The notes: a model not told the origin generated them from the sequence alone. Positions 1 to 9,123 are shown, numbered from the stretch's first letter. The stretch is 51,925 nt of DNA from Micromonospora craterilacus (GCF_003236315.1 NZ_POTY01000009.1:1-51925); one strand, 5' to 3'. Made by a program: numbers and translations.

Positions 1-1
1 C

Positions 2-136
2 CAACTCGACGACACCGTCCCCCCACCAATCAACCGACACTGGCCCTACCACACCGACCCCACCTACGAAACCGCCGTCCGCGAACTCGCCGGCCGCCTC
101 GACCCGAACGGGTTCCCCCCGAGCCGCGGCCGATAA
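2..136 (+). CDS. C-terminal end of an unknown protein (partial)
   Basis: Frame 2 is open from the window edge to a TAA at 134-136 and gives 44 residues ending in PPSRGR. The fragment is proline- and aspartate-rich and I recognise no family. It ends about 180 bases before the HerA-like gene, so it probably belongs to the preceding transcription unit. It is called coding because it is an open frame running in from the edge and stopping cleanly. The true start lies outside the window. Confidence 0.4.
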   Translation, partial: QLDDTVPPPINRHWPYHTDPTYETAVRELAGRLDPNGFPPSRGR

Positions 137-314
137 CCCGCCGCGGGTCCGGCCGCCGTCACCGGCACGCGCCGTGGACGGGTCGTCGCGCTACGCGGTC
201 GCCGCGATGCCGCGGCGTGGTCTCCGCCGCGTCGCGTGGCGGCCTGTCGTACTCCTCCGGCAGGATGCAGGGCGTGTGTGCCGACCGCGACGACCAGCCG
301 ACCGGAGCTGCCCG

Positions 315-2069
315 ATGACTGACGAGGGATTCGACCGCCCGGGCGAGGGGGTCGGTCGGGTGCTCGGCACCGCCGACGCCACCCCGCTGCAGTTCTGGAC
401 GGCGGTGTCCCCCGGCAGCTATCTGCAGCTCGACGACGTCGTGGTCACCCGACGCGAGCTGCCCGACCGGGAGCCGGTGACCATCGCCGGGGTGGTCACC
501 CAGGTCCGGGCCCGGCACGAGGGCGCACAGTTCGACTCCGACGTGTTCGCCATCGCCGACGGCACGCTGCCGGCGCAGGTGCAGGAGGCCGCCGAGATCA
601 CCACCACCCGGGTCGACCCGGAGTTCTACGTGCCGCCGCAGCCCGGCGCGCTGGTGCACCGGGCCGAGGGCGACGCCCGCGCCCGGGCGCTGCACTTCGA
701 CCGGATGGAACGCCGCATCCCGATGGGCACCGGCCGCGACGGGGTGCCGGTCTACCTCAACGCCGACTTCCTCGACGGCACCCGGGGCGCGCACGTGTCG
801 ATCTCCGGCATCTCCGGGGTGGCCACCAAGACCAGCTTCGCCACCTTCCTGCTCTACTCGGTGTTCCGCTCCGGGCAGCTCGGCGGCGACGCGGTCAACG
901 CCAAGGCGCTGATCTTCAACGTCAAGGGGGAGGATCTTCTCTTCCTCGACCACCCGAACGCCCGGCTGGACGACGCCACCCGGGCCGCGTACGCCCGGCT
1001 CGGCCTGGTCGCCGACGCCTTCCCCGACGTGCGGGTGTACGCCCCGCCGCGGGTCGGCGACTCGTCCGGCACGCCCGACGTGAGCAGCCGGCTCACCGGC
1101 GTGGACAGCTTCTACTGGACGCTCACCGAGTTCTGCGAGAAGCGACTCCTGCCGTACGTCTTCGCCGATGCGGACGACGAACGCCAGCAGTACACGATGG
1201 TGGTCCACTCGGTCGCCGCGCACCTGGCCCGGTACGCGCAGCCCGCCGACGGCGGGGTCAGCATCGACGGCACCCGCCTCGGCACCTACGCCGACCTGGT
1301 CGACCACATCGTCGAGCAGCTCAGCGACGACGAGACCCGCGGCGACTGGGCGGGCAGCGCGGTGGGCCTGGGCACGGTCAACGCCTTCGCCCGCCGGCTG
1401 ATCGGCAGCAAGAAGGACCTGTCCCGGCTGATCCGCGGTGACCTGGCCACCCGCCGCCCGCACTCGATCAACACCGCGGAGTCCGCCCAGGTCACCGTCG
1501 TCGACCTGCACAACCTGCCGGATCGCGCGCAGCGCTTCGTGGTCGGCGTGACGCTCAAGAGCGAGTTCGAGCGCAAGGAGAAGGCCGGCACCGCCAAACC
1601 GCTGCTGTTCGTCGTGCTCGACGAGCTGAACAAGTACGCCCCCCGGGAGGGCTCGTCGCCGATCAAGGAGGTGCTGCTCGACATCGCCGAGCGGGGCCGC
1701 TCGCTCGGCGTGATCCTCATCGGCGCGCAGCAGACCGCCAGCGAGGTGGAACGGCGCATCGTCACCAACTCGGCGATCCGGGTGGTCGGCCGACTCGACC
1801 CGGCCGAGGCGTCCCGCCCCGAATACGGTTTCCTGCCGCCCGCGCAGCGGCAGCGGGCGCTGCTGGCCAAGCCCGGCACGATGTTCGTCAACCAGCCCGA
1901 CATCCCCGTCCCGCTCTGCCTGGAGTTCCCGTTCCCGGCCTGGGCGACCCGGGTCTCCGAGGCCGGGGCCGCGCCGTCGCAGACCCTGCGCTCGATCACC
2001 CAGTCCGCCGACCCGTTCGCGGTGGTCGGCTCCGGCGGCGGCGGTGCCGACGACGACATCCCGTTCTGA
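315..2069 (+). CDS. HerA-like ATP-binding protein of the SbcCD/NurA operon
   Basis: 584 residues from ATG 315; an upstream in-frame ATG at 174 would add 47 arginine-rich residues that do not look conserved. The N-terminus (about residues 35-95) is beta-rich and resembles a HAS-barrel. The P-loop region is GISGVATKTS at about 165-174, and Walker B is LLFVVLDE at about 430-437, followed by a RecA/FtsK-like core with an ERGRSLG segment. In archaea HerA is a hexameric pump that threads DNA ends for NurA and Mre11-Rad50. Here the gene opens an operon with sbcD, sbcC and a NurA-like gene, 15 bases before sbcD. The P-loop is odd: the residue before the catalytic lysine is Thr rather than Gly, and one extra residue seems to be present. 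The HerA/FtsK superfamily call is firm; the exact role is inferred from context. Confidence 0.8.
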   Translation: MTDEGFDRPGEGVGRVLGTADATPLQFWTAVSPGSYLQLDDVVVTRRELPDREPVTIAGVVTQVRARHEGAQFDSDVFAIADGTLPAQVQEAAEITTTRVDPEFYVPPQPGALVHRAEGDARARALHFDRMERRIPMGTGRDGVPVYLNADFLDGTRGAHVSISGISGVATKTSFATFLLYSVFRSGQLGGDAVNAKALIFNVKGEDLLFLDHPNARLDDATRAAYARLGLVADAFPDVRVYAPPRVGDSSGTPDVSSRLTGVDSFYWTLTEFCEKRLLPYVFADADDERQQYTMVVHSVAAHLARYAQPADGGVSIDGTRLGTYADLVDHIVEQLSDDETRGDWAGSAVGLGTVNAFARRLIGSKKDLSRLIRGDLATRRPHSINTAESAQVTVVDLHNLPDRAQRFVVGVTLKSEFERKEKAGTAKPLLFVVLDELNKYAPREGSSPIKEVLLDIAERGRSLGVILIGAQQTASEVERRIVTNSAIRVVGRLDPAEASRPEYGFLPPAQRQRALLAKPGTMFVNQPDIPVPLCLEFPFPAWATRVSEAGAAPSQTLRSITQSADPFAVVGSGGGGADDDIPF

Positions 2070-2084
2070 CAGGGGGCTTCTGCC

Positions 2085-3233
2085 TTGAAGATCCTGCACA
2101 CCTCGGACTGGCACGTCGGCAAGGTCCTCAAGGGACAGTCCCGGGCCGAGGAGCACAAGCAGGTGCTGGCCGGCGTCATCGAGATCGCCCGGCAGGAACG
2201 GCCCGACCTGGTCGTCATCGCGGGGGATCTCTACGACACCGCCGCGCCGACCCCGGAGGCGACCCGACTGGTCACCCGGGCACTGACCGCGCTGCGGCGC
2301 ACCGGCGCCGACGTGGTGGCCATCGGCGGCAACCACGACAACGGCCCGGCGCTGGACGCGCTACGGCCGTGGGCCGAGGCCGCCGGCATCACCCTGCGCG
2401 GCGGCGTACGCGAGGACCCGGCCGAGCACGTCATCGACGGCACCACCGCCGGCGGAGAACGCTGGCAGCTGGCCGCGCTGCCGTTCCTGTCCCAGCGGTA
2501 CGCCGTCCGCGCGGTGGAGATGTACGAGCTGACCGCCGCCGAGACCACCCAGACGTACGCCGACCACCTGGGTCGCATCCTGGCCCGGCTGACCGACGGG
2601 TTCACCGAGCCCGACCGGGTGCACCTGGTCACCGCCCACCTCACCGTGGTCGGGGCGACCTCCGGCGGCGGCGAGCGGGACGCGCACACCGTGATGGGTT
2701 ACGCGGTGCCCGCCACCGTGTTCCCCGGCACCGCGCACTACGTCGCGCTGGGGCACCTGCACCGCGCCCAACGGGTCCAGGGGCCATGCCCGATCCGCTA
2801 CAGCGGCGCCCCGTTGGCGGTGGACTTCGGCGAACAGGAGAACGTCCCGTCGGTGACCCTGATCGAGGTCACCGCGACCACGGCGGCGCAGGTCCGGGAG
2901 GTGCCGGTCACCGCGGCGACCGCGCTGCACACGGTACGCGGCACCCTGGCCCAGCTCGCCGAGATCACCCCACCGGAGGGCTGGCTGCGGGTCTACGTAC
3001 GCGAACAGCCCCGCGCGGGTCTGCGCGAGGAGGTGCAGGAGCTGCTCCCCCACGCGCTGGAGATCCGGATCGATCCGGAGCTGGTGCCGGCACCCGGCAG
3101 CGGCACCCGGGTCGCCCAACGCTCCGGCCGCTCGCCCCGCCAGCTGTTCGCCGACTACCTGGACAGCCGTGGCCACGCCGACGACGGCGTCCGGGAACTC
3201 TTCGACGAACTGCTCGAGGAGGTCGATCACTGA
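2085..3233 (+). CDS. sbcD: Exonuclease SbcCD subunit D (Mre11 family)
   Basis: 382 residues from a TTG start, preceded by the Shine-Dalgarno-like AGGGGG at 2071-2076. The calcineurin-like phosphoesterase motifs appear in order: HTSDWHVGK near the N-terminus, AGDLYD, GGNHDN, a histidine in TAHLTV and GHLHRAQ. Together these form the di-manganese site of Mre11-type nucleases. The family partners SbcC/Rad50 to open hairpins and resect double-strand ends. The C-terminal part (about 270-382) corresponds to the capping and SbcC-binding region. The stop codon overlaps the sbcC start by one base (TGATG), so the two subunits are probably translationally coupled. Confidence 0.95.
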   Translation: MKILHTSDWHVGKVLKGQSRAEEHKQVLAGVIEIARQERPDLVVIAGDLYDTAAPTPEATRLVTRALTALRRTGADVVAIGGNHDNGPALDALRPWAEAAGITLRGGVREDPAEHVIDGTTAGGERWQLAALPFLSQRYAVRAVEMYELTAAETTQTYADHLGRILARLTDGFTEPDRVHLVTAHLTVVGATSGGGERDAHTVMGYAVPATVFPGTAHYVALGHLHRAQRVQGPCPIRYSGAPLAVDFGEQENVPSVTLIEVTATTAAQVREVPVTAATALHTVRGTLAQLAEITPPEGWLRVYVREQPRAGLREEVQELLPHALEIRIDPELVPAPGSGTRVAQRSGRSPRQLFADYLDSRGHADDGVRELFDELLEEVDH

Positions 3234-5707
3234 TGAGACCGATTCGGCTGGACCTGGCCGGCTTCACCGTCTTCCGCGACGAGACCACCATCGACTTCAC
3301 CGACGCGGATTTCTTCGCCCTGGTCGGGCCCACCGGCTCCGGCAAGTCGACGGTGCTCGACGCGATCTGCTTCGCGCTCTACGGCACGGTGCCCCGCTGG
3401 GGTGGCACGCGCGGGCTGGGCAACGCCCTCGCTCCGTCGGCGACCGAGGCGCGGGTCCGGTTGGTGTTCGAGTCCGGTGGCGCCCGCTACGTCGCCACCC
3501 GGGTGGTGCGCCGGGACAGCCGGGGCAACGCCAAGACCGCGAACGCCGGGTTGCAGCTGATGCCCGACGGTTTCGACGTCACCAAACTGGACACCGGGCT
3601 CAGCCCGGAGGACCTGGGCGAGGTGGTCGCCGGCACCCCGGCCGAGATGGACACCGCCGTGCTGGAGGCGGTCGGCCTGCCGTACGAGCAGTTCACCAGC
3701 TGCGTGGTGCTGCCACAGGGTCAGTTCGCCGACTTCCTGCACGCCCGGCCCGCCACCCGGCAGCAGATCCTGGTCAACCTGCTCGGCCTCGGCGTCTACG
3801 AGCAGGTGCAGCAGCGGGCCACCACCCGGGCCGGGCAGGCCGAGGCGAAGTTGGAGGCGGTCGACCAGTTGCTCGCCGGGCTCGCCGACGTCGACGACGC
3901 CACGCTGGAGCGGGTGGCCGGCCAGGTCGACCGGATGACGGAGCTGGCCGAGGCGGTGATCGCCGCCGTACCGGAGCTGGATGCGGCGCGGGCGACGGCG
4001 CGGGAGGCGAGCGCGGCGCTGGCCGCGCTGGACACCGAGTTGGCCGTGCTGGGCGCGGTCCGGGCGCCGGACGGGGTGGCCGAGGTGGCCCGGGCGGTGA
4101 CCGCCGCGCGGGCCGAGGCCGACGCAGCGTCGAACGCGGTGTCCCTGGCCGAGGAGCGCGAGGAGAAGCTGCGCGGTGAGCTGGCCGCCGCCGGTGACGA
4201 GAGCACCCTGCGGCTGGCGCTGCGGGCGTACGCCGACCGGGAGCAGCTGACCGGCCGGGCGGAGCAGGTGCGGGCCGCGGTGGAGACCGCCGGTGCCGAG
4301 CACGACGTGGCCGTGCGGGCGCTGACCGAGGCGCGGGCGGCGGCCGAGCGGGCCGAGGAGGAACTGGCTGCGGCGTTCCACGCCCACGAGGAGGCGAAGG
4401 CCGCCGACCAGGCGACGGCGCTGCGGGCGCACCTGACCGACGGGGCTTCCTGCCCGGTCTGCGAGCAGACCGTCGCCCGGGTGCCGGCGATACCCGCCGG
4501 TTCGGCGGTGGCCCGTGCGGTCGCCGCCGGCAAGGCCGCCCGGGCGGCCAGCGAGGCGGCCAAGCGGGTGGTCGGCGAGCGGGACACGGCCGCCCGCGAG
4601 CGGGATCGGGTGCTGCTGCGCGCCCGCGCCGAACACGACGAGTTGGGGGCCCGACTGGCGGAGCTGGACGAGCGGCTCGCCGGCGCGGCCACCGCCGAGG
4701 CGCTGCGGGCCACCCTGGCCGAGCACTCCCGGCTGCGGCAGGGGCTGGACGAGGCGGCGGCGGCGGTCCGCGCCGGCCGGGACGCCGCGCGGCGGGCCCG
4801 GGGTGCGGTGGACGCGGCCGAGGAGCGGCTGCGGGCGGCGTGGCGACGCTTCGACGACACCCGGGACGGGTTGGCCCGGTTCGGGCCGCCGGCCGCCGAC
4901 CGGGACGACGTGGCCGGCGCCTGGACCGTGCTGGCCGGCTGGGCCGGGGTCGAGGCGGGGCGCCGCCGGTCGGAGCGGGCCGGGTTGGCGGTGGCGGTCA
5001 CCGAGGCCGAGACGGCGGCCGGCGCGGTGACGGCACGGATCGCCGGTATCTTCGCCGACGCCGGGCTGCCGGCCCCCGACGATCCGGTCCGCGCCGCCAC
5101 GGTGGCCGTGGAGCGGGCCGAGGCCGAACGCCGCCGGCTGGTGGAGCGCCGCGAGCAGGCCGGGGAGCTGCGCACGCAGCGGACGGAGCACGAGCGCCAG
5201 GCGCAGGTGGCCCGGGCGCTGGCCGGGCACCTGCGCGCCAACAACTTCGAGCGGTGGCTGCTGGCCGAGGCGCTGGACCTGCTGGTCGACGGCGCGTCGG
5301 GGATCCTGCGGGAGCTGTCCGGCGGGCAGTACGACCTGGTCCACGACAAGGGTGAGTTCTTCGTCGTCGACCACCACGACGCCGGCCTGCGCCGGGGGGT
5401 GCGCACCCTGTCCGGCGGCGAGACGTTCCAGGCGTCGCTGGCCCTGGCGCTGGCGCTGTCCCAGCAGCTGGCCGGGATGTCCACCACCGCGGCCAGCCTG
5501 GAGTCGATCGTGCTGGACGAGGGCTTCGGCACCCTCGACGCGGCCACCCTGGACACGGTCGCCGCCACCCTGGAGAACCTGGCCGCCCGGGGTGACCGGA
5601 TGGTCGGCGTGGTCACCCACGTGCCGGCCCTGGCCGAGCGCATCCCGGTCCGCTTCGAGGTACGCAAGGACGCCCGCTCGGCCCGGGTGGAACGGACCGG
5701 CCGATGA
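3233..5707 (+). CDS. sbcC: Exonuclease SbcCD subunit C (Rad50-type SMC ATPase)
   Basis: 824 residues from the ATG that shares one base with the sbcD stop. Walker A is GPTGSGKST at residues 32-40. Long Ala/Glu/Arg-rich coiled-coil arms flank a zinc hook, CPVC at 407-410. The ABC signature LSGGE is at about 726 and Walker B (SIVLDEGFGTLD) at about 758. This is a complete Rad50/SbcC layout, at the short end for the family (E. coli SbcC is over 1000 residues), as is usual in actinobacteria. It is expected to form the ATP-driven clamp that regulates SbcD on DNA ends. The NurA-like gene starts 37 bases downstream. Confidence 0.95.
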   Translation: MRPIRLDLAGFTVFRDETTIDFTDADFFALVGPTGSGKSTVLDAICFALYGTVPRWGGTRGLGNALAPSATEARVRLVFESGGARYVATRVVRRDSRGNAKTANAGLQLMPDGFDVTKLDTGLSPEDLGEVVAGTPAEMDTAVLEAVGLPYEQFTSCVVLPQGQFADFLHARPATRQQILVNLLGLGVYEQVQQRATTRAGQAEAKLEAVDQLLAGLADVDDATLERVAGQVDRMTELAEAVIAAVPELDAARATAREASAALAALDTELAVLGAVRAPDGVAEVARAVTAARAEADAASNAVSLAEEREEKLRGELAAAGDESTLRLALRAYADREQLTGRAEQVRAAVETAGAEHDVAVRALTEARAAAERAEEELAAAFHAHEEAKAADQATALRAHLTDGASCPVCEQTVARVPAIPAGSAVARAVAAGKAARAASEAAKRVVGERDTAARERDRVLLRARAEHDELGARLAELDERLAGAATAEALRATLAEHSRLRQGLDEAAAAVRAGRDAARRARGAVDAAEERLRAAWRRFDDTRDGLARFGPPAADRDDVAGAWTVLAGWAGVEAGRRRSERAGLAVAVTEAETAAGAVTARIAGIFADAGLPAPDDPVRAATVAVERAEAERRRLVERREQAGELRTQRTEHERQAQVARALAGHLRANNFERWLLAEALDLLVDGASGILRELSGGQYDLVHDKGEFFVVDHHDAGLRRGVRTLSGGETFQASLALALALSQQLAGMSTTAASLESIVLDEGFGTLDAATLDTVAATLENLAARGDRMVGVVTHVPALAERIPVRFEVRKDARSARVERTGR

Positions 5708-5744
5708 GCGTGCGCCCCGCGGTCGCGGACGAGAGGCCAGCCGC

Positions 5745-6710
5745 ATGAGTCGGTTCTTCGTCGATGCCTGGGATCCGGCCTACGGGGCGTCGTTCGAGGC
5801 GTCGGCGGGCGGCCCGGCCGCGCCGAGCAGCGCTCAGGTCGAGGCGGAGCACGAGCTGCCCGTGGTGGACTGGCGGGCCATCGGCCCCCGCCCCGGCGTC
5901 CGGGCCCCCGACGTGGTGCTGCTGGTCGACGGGGTACGCCGGATCGACGCCAGCGTCTGGACGGCCGAGGAGGACGGCGGCTCGTACCCGGGCCTGGCCG
6001 CCTCGTACGCCGCCGGGGTGGTGCGCTGCGACCTGGAGCGCGGCGCGGCGCAGCTGGCCGGCGCCAAGGTGGGTCGGGGGCTGTTCACCGCCAGCCCGTC
6101 GGCGACCGACGTGGTGGCCGGCAATGTCCGCTATCCGGTGCACCGGGTGACCGGTTCCGGGGAGCTGGCCAAGCTGCCGGCCGCGGTGCAGGGGCCGTTG
6201 ACCGCCCTGGAGGTGGAGGTCTCCGCCGCCGCCCGTACCGACAGCGACCTGCTGGTGGTGGACGGGCCGCTGCGCAACCGGCGGCAGTTGCCGCGCACCC
6301 TCGGCTACATCAAGACCCAGCACAGCCAGTACCTCGACGCTCGGCTCACCTCGGTGGTCACCGGGCTGACACCGGGGCACCGCTCGCCGGTGTTCCGCCT
6401 CGGCACCGCCTGGGGCGGCTGGTCGTGGTATCTGCGGCTGCCGGTGGCCCCCGGCGCACCATGGGCGGGGATCGTCCGGTTGGAGTGCTCGGCCGACCTG
6501 GAGATCGCCGACGCGGTGCGGCTGGCCGACCTGTCGCTGGTCACCCTGCCGCGGTTCGCCTCCACCCCGTACAAGGATCCCCGGGCCCCGCAGAACCTGG
6601 TCCCGATCGCCGGCCTGGAACGTCTGCTGCGCTCCCGGCTGGGCGACGCCCGGCTGCTGCACCGCGTGCTGACCGCCGCCGCCCGCGCCGCCGCCGGGAC
6701 CGAGCGCTGA
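5745..6710 (+). CDS. NurA-like 5'-3' nuclease domain protein
   Basis: 321 residues from ATG 5745. Two acidic motifs match the NurA nuclease pattern. The first is VVLLVDGVRRIDAS (about 58-70), with the motif-I Asp-Gly. The second is DLLVVDGPLRNR, followed some residues later by GYIKTQHSQYL (about 167-198), matching the NurA 'DG-L ... vKr' block. The C-terminal PYKDPRAPQN segment resembles the NurA end block. In archaea NurA is the nuclease partner of HerA and resects ends with Mre11-Rad50. The gene follows sbcC by 37 bases and overlaps the next gene by one base (TGATG), completing a HerA-Mre11-Rad50-NurA set. Similarity is by motif only, so NurA-like rather than proven NurA. Confidence 0.68.
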   Translation: MSRFFVDAWDPAYGASFEASAGGPAAPSSAQVEAEHELPVVDWRAIGPRPGVRAPDVVLLVDGVRRIDASVWTAEEDGGSYPGLAASYAAGVVRCDLERGAAQLAGAKVGRGLFTASPSATDVVAGNVRYPVHRVTGSGELAKLPAAVQGPLTALEVEVSAAARTDSDLLVVDGPLRNRRQLPRTLGYIKTQHSQYLDARLTSVVTGLTPGHRSPVFRLGTAWGGWSWYLRLPVAPGAPWAGIVRLECSADLEIADAVRLADLSLVTLPRFASTPYKDPRAPQNLVPIAGLERLLRSRLGDARLLHRVLTAAARAAAGTER

Positions 6711-7567
6711 TGGGTCGGCGGCGCGACACCGACCGGATCGCCGAGGAGGTCGACACCGGGCACGCCGAGCTGATGCCGGATCCGGACCGGTCCGGGTCGT
6801 GGACACTGCTGCTGGACGGCGCACCACAGTCGCATGTGGACCTGGCCGACCCGACCCACCTGGAATTCGAGTACGTCCGCCGGCTGGCCGCGGCGATCGA
6901 CCTGATCGCGCCCGCCGGCGCCCCGCTGCGGGTGCTGCACCTCGGCGGCGGCGCGCTGACCCTGCCCCGGTACGTCGCCGCCACCCGGCCCGGCTCGACC
7001 CAGCGGGTGGTCGAGGTGGACGCCGCCCTGGTCGAGCTGGTCCGCCGGGCGCTGCCCTGGCGGGCCGACCCACGACTGAAGGTGCGGGTGGGCGACGCCC
7101 GGGCGGCACTGGCCGCCAGCCGGGACGACAGCTACGACGTGGTGGTCGCCGACGTGTTCGCCGGCGCCCGGACGCCGGCCCGGCTGACCTCGGTGGAGTA
7201 CGCCACCGAGGCGGCCCGGGTGCTGCGCCCGGCGGGCTGGTATCTCGCCAACCTCGCCGACGGTCCCCCGCTGCGTTACGCGCGTGGGCAGGTCGCCACC
7301 GTGCGGGCGGTGCTGCCCCGGGCCTGCCTGGTCTCCGACGCCGCCGTGCTGCGCGGGCGCCGCTACGGCAACCTGGTGCTGGTCGCCGGCCGTCAGGAGC
7401 CACCGGTGGCGGCGCTGGCCCGCCGGGCCGCCGGTGACTGGTTCCCCGGCCGGGTGCTCGCCGACGCGGACCTCGACCGCTTCGTCGGCGGCGCCGCGGT
7501 GGTGCACGACAGCGACGCCACCGACTCCACTCCGCCACCGCCGGGAATTTTTTCCGTCCGACGTTGA
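6710..7567 (+). CDS. Spermidine-synthase-like SAM-dependent methyltransferase-fold protein
   Basis: 285 residues from the ATG overlapping the NurA-like stop. A Rossmann fold is visible: VLHLGGGALTLPRY (SAM-binding glycine loop), RVVEVDAALVEL (acidic residue at the end of beta-2), VRVGDARAAL and YDVVVADVFAG. The spacing matches the spermidine synthase/SpeE-like family, which in actinobacteria often acts on unknown substrates. The N-terminal polyamine-synthase beta domain is short (about 50 residues). Its place at the end of a DNA-end-processing operon could be incidental or could mean a linked modification step; nothing in the sequence fixes the substrate. Confidence 0.8.
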   Translation: MGRRRDTDRIAEEVDTGHAELMPDPDRSGSWTLLLDGAPQSHVDLADPTHLEFEYVRRLAAAIDLIAPAGAPLRVLHLGGGALTLPRYVAATRPGSTQRVVEVDAALVELVRRALPWRADPRLKVRVGDARAALAASRDDSYDVVVADVFAGARTPARLTSVEYATEAARVLRPAGWYLANLADGPPLRYARGQVATVRAVLPRACLVSDAAVLRGRRYGNLVLVAGRQEPPVAALARRAAGDWFPGRVLADADLDRFVGGAAVVHDSDATDSTPPPPGIFSVRR

Positions 7568-7651
7568 TCCGTTCAGTGCGGCCGTGCGTACCACTCGGCA
7601 GCCATGCCCGTGGGGGGACGGCTTCTGTCCATGGACATCTCGGAGGTCTGC

Positions 7652-8344
7652 ATGCACGCACTGGCGGCCGGTTGGCACGGTGACCGGGTGCGGGTGGACT
7701 GGATGTCCGCCCGGCCCCAGTCGCGGCCGACCACGTCCACCCGTGGGGTCGACTCCCGCGCGGCGACTCGCCAGAATAGCCCGGTGACGCCGCGACCCGC
7801 CCCTGGCCGCCACCAGGCCGCGACCACCGAGGCCGCCCACTCCGACCAGCTGATCCGCACCCTCTACGCCGAGCACGCCGGCCCGCTGCTGATGTTCGTG
7901 ATGCGGCTGACCGGCGGCGACCGGCAGCGGGCCGAGGACATCGTCCAGGAGACGCTGCTACGGGCCTGGCGCAACGCCCACCGGCTGGGCACGCAGGGGC
8001 AGGGGTCGCTGCGGCCCTGGCTGGTCACGGTGGCGCGCCGGATCGCCATCGACGAGCACCGCAGCGAACAGGCCCGCCCGGCCGAGACGTACGACCGGGA
8101 CCTGACCGCGTTCGCCGAGTCGGACAGCACCGACCGGGTGCTCCGCACGATGACGGTCGCGGACGCACTGCGTACGTTGAGTCAGTCGCACCGGGAGATC
8201 CTGGTGGCGACGTACTTCCGGGGCCGTACGGTGCCGGAGGCGGCCGAGGAACTCGGCCTGCCACTGGGCACCGCGAAGTCGCGGGTCTACTACGCGCTGC
8301 GCGCGCTGCGCACAGCTCTGCAGGAGAGGGGGGTGACGGAATGA
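7652..8344 (+). CDS. ECF-type sigma-70 factor
   Basis: Region 2 is visible as YAEHAGPLLMFVMRL followed by AEDIVQETLLRAWR, and region 4 as LSQSHREILVATYF followed by EAAEELGLPLGTAKSRVYY, the usual ECF helix-turn-helix. Two starts are possible. ATG 7652 has a strong GGAGG at 7642-7646 with 5-base spacing and gives 230 residues. GTG 7784 lacks a Shine-Dalgarno but follows a CAGAAT box (7772-7777) by six bases, so it could be leaderless, and gives the more typical 186 residues. I annotate the one with the ribosome-binding site. The gene overlaps the anti-sigma gene by four bases (ATGA), so it is probably controlled by that protein. Confidence 0.9.
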   Translation: MHALAAGWHGDRVRVDWMSARPQSRPTTSTRGVDSRAATRQNSPVTPRPAPGRHQAATTEAAHSDQLIRTLYAEHAGPLLMFVMRLTGGDRQRAEDIVQETLLRAWRNAHRLGTQGQGSLRPWLVTVARRIAIDEHRSEQARPAETYDRDLTAFAESDSTDRVLRTMTVADALRTLSQSHREILVATYFRGRTVPEAAEELGLPLGTAKSRVYYALRALRTALQERGVTE

Positions 8345-9123
8345 GCCGGGTAGACCACATGGACGTCGCCGCGTACGCGCTCGGCGTGCTGGACGAACAG
8401 GACATGGAGCGGTTCGAGGAACACCTCGCCACCTGCTGGGCCTGCGCCGCCGAGCTGGAGTCGATGGTGCCGGTGGTCGGGCTGCTCTCCGACATCGACG
8501 AAGAGTCGATCACCGCGATGGAGCAGACCCAGTCGAATCCGGTCCTGCTGGACCGCACGCTCGGGGCGCTGCGTACGCATCGCCGTCGGGCCCGGTTCCG
8601 GCAGGTGCTCGCGACCGCCGCGGCCGTGGTGGTCTTCGGCGGGCTGACCGGGGTCGGCTTCGCCAGCCTGACCGACGACAGCGCCCCGCCGAACCCATAC
8701 GCCGGGCCGAGCACCGGTGTCCCGCTGGACCCGCCGACCAACCGCCCCGGCAACCCCGGCGACCCGGGATTCGGCGGCAACGCGCAGGAGGGCGACCAGC
8801 GCAACGTCACCGACCCGAGCACCGGGGTCGAGGCGACGTTCTTCCTCATCTCGAAGGACTTCGGCACCAAGGTCGACTTCACCCTGGGCAGGCTGCCGGG
8901 CCCGCGCACCTGCCGGCTGGTGGTGGTACGCGAGAACGCCAGCAGCGAGGTCATCTCCACCTGGACGGTGCCACCGGGCGGCTACGGCACCAACAGCAAT
9001 CCGCAGCGGCTGGTCCTGTCCGCGACCACCTCGACCAAGCTGGACGACGTCAAGCACTTCGAGGTGCAGTCGGTCGACGACAAGGGAGTTGCCAGCCCGC
9101 TGGTGCGGGTGCCCGCCACCTGA
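8341..9123 (+). CDS. Zinc-binding (zf-HC2) transmembrane anti-sigma factor
   Basis: 260 residues, starting inside the sigma gene stop (ATGA). The N-terminus has the ZAS motif H-x3-C-x2-C (HLATCWAC, His28-Cys32-Cys35) with an extra His6. One membrane helix follows at about residues 85-110 (VLATAAAVVVFGGLTG), then a Pro/Gly-rich linker and an exported domain of about 130 residues. In this family the cytoplasmic ZAS domain sequesters the partner sigma factor and the outer domain or regulated proteolysis senses the signal. The pairing by overlap is strong; the signal is unknown. Confidence 0.88.
   Translation: MSRVDHMDVAAYALGVLDEQDMERFEEHLATCWACAAELESMVPVVGLLSDIDEESITAMEQTQSNPVLLDRTLGALRTHRRRARFRQVLATAAAVVVFGGLTGVGFASLTDDSAPPNPYAGPSTGVPLDPPTNRPGNPGDPGFGGNAQEGDQRNVTDPSTGVEATFFLISKDFGTKVDFTLGRLPGPRTCRLVVVRENASSEVISTWTVPPGGYGTNSNPQRLVLSATTSTKLDDVKHFEVQSVDDKGVASPLVRVPAT

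Noticed and set aside
7544..7565. ECF promoter (GGAAT ... CGTT) in front of the sigma gene
   Set aside because: The spacing is 13 bases, too short for known ECF consensus, and it lies inside the end of the upstream gene.
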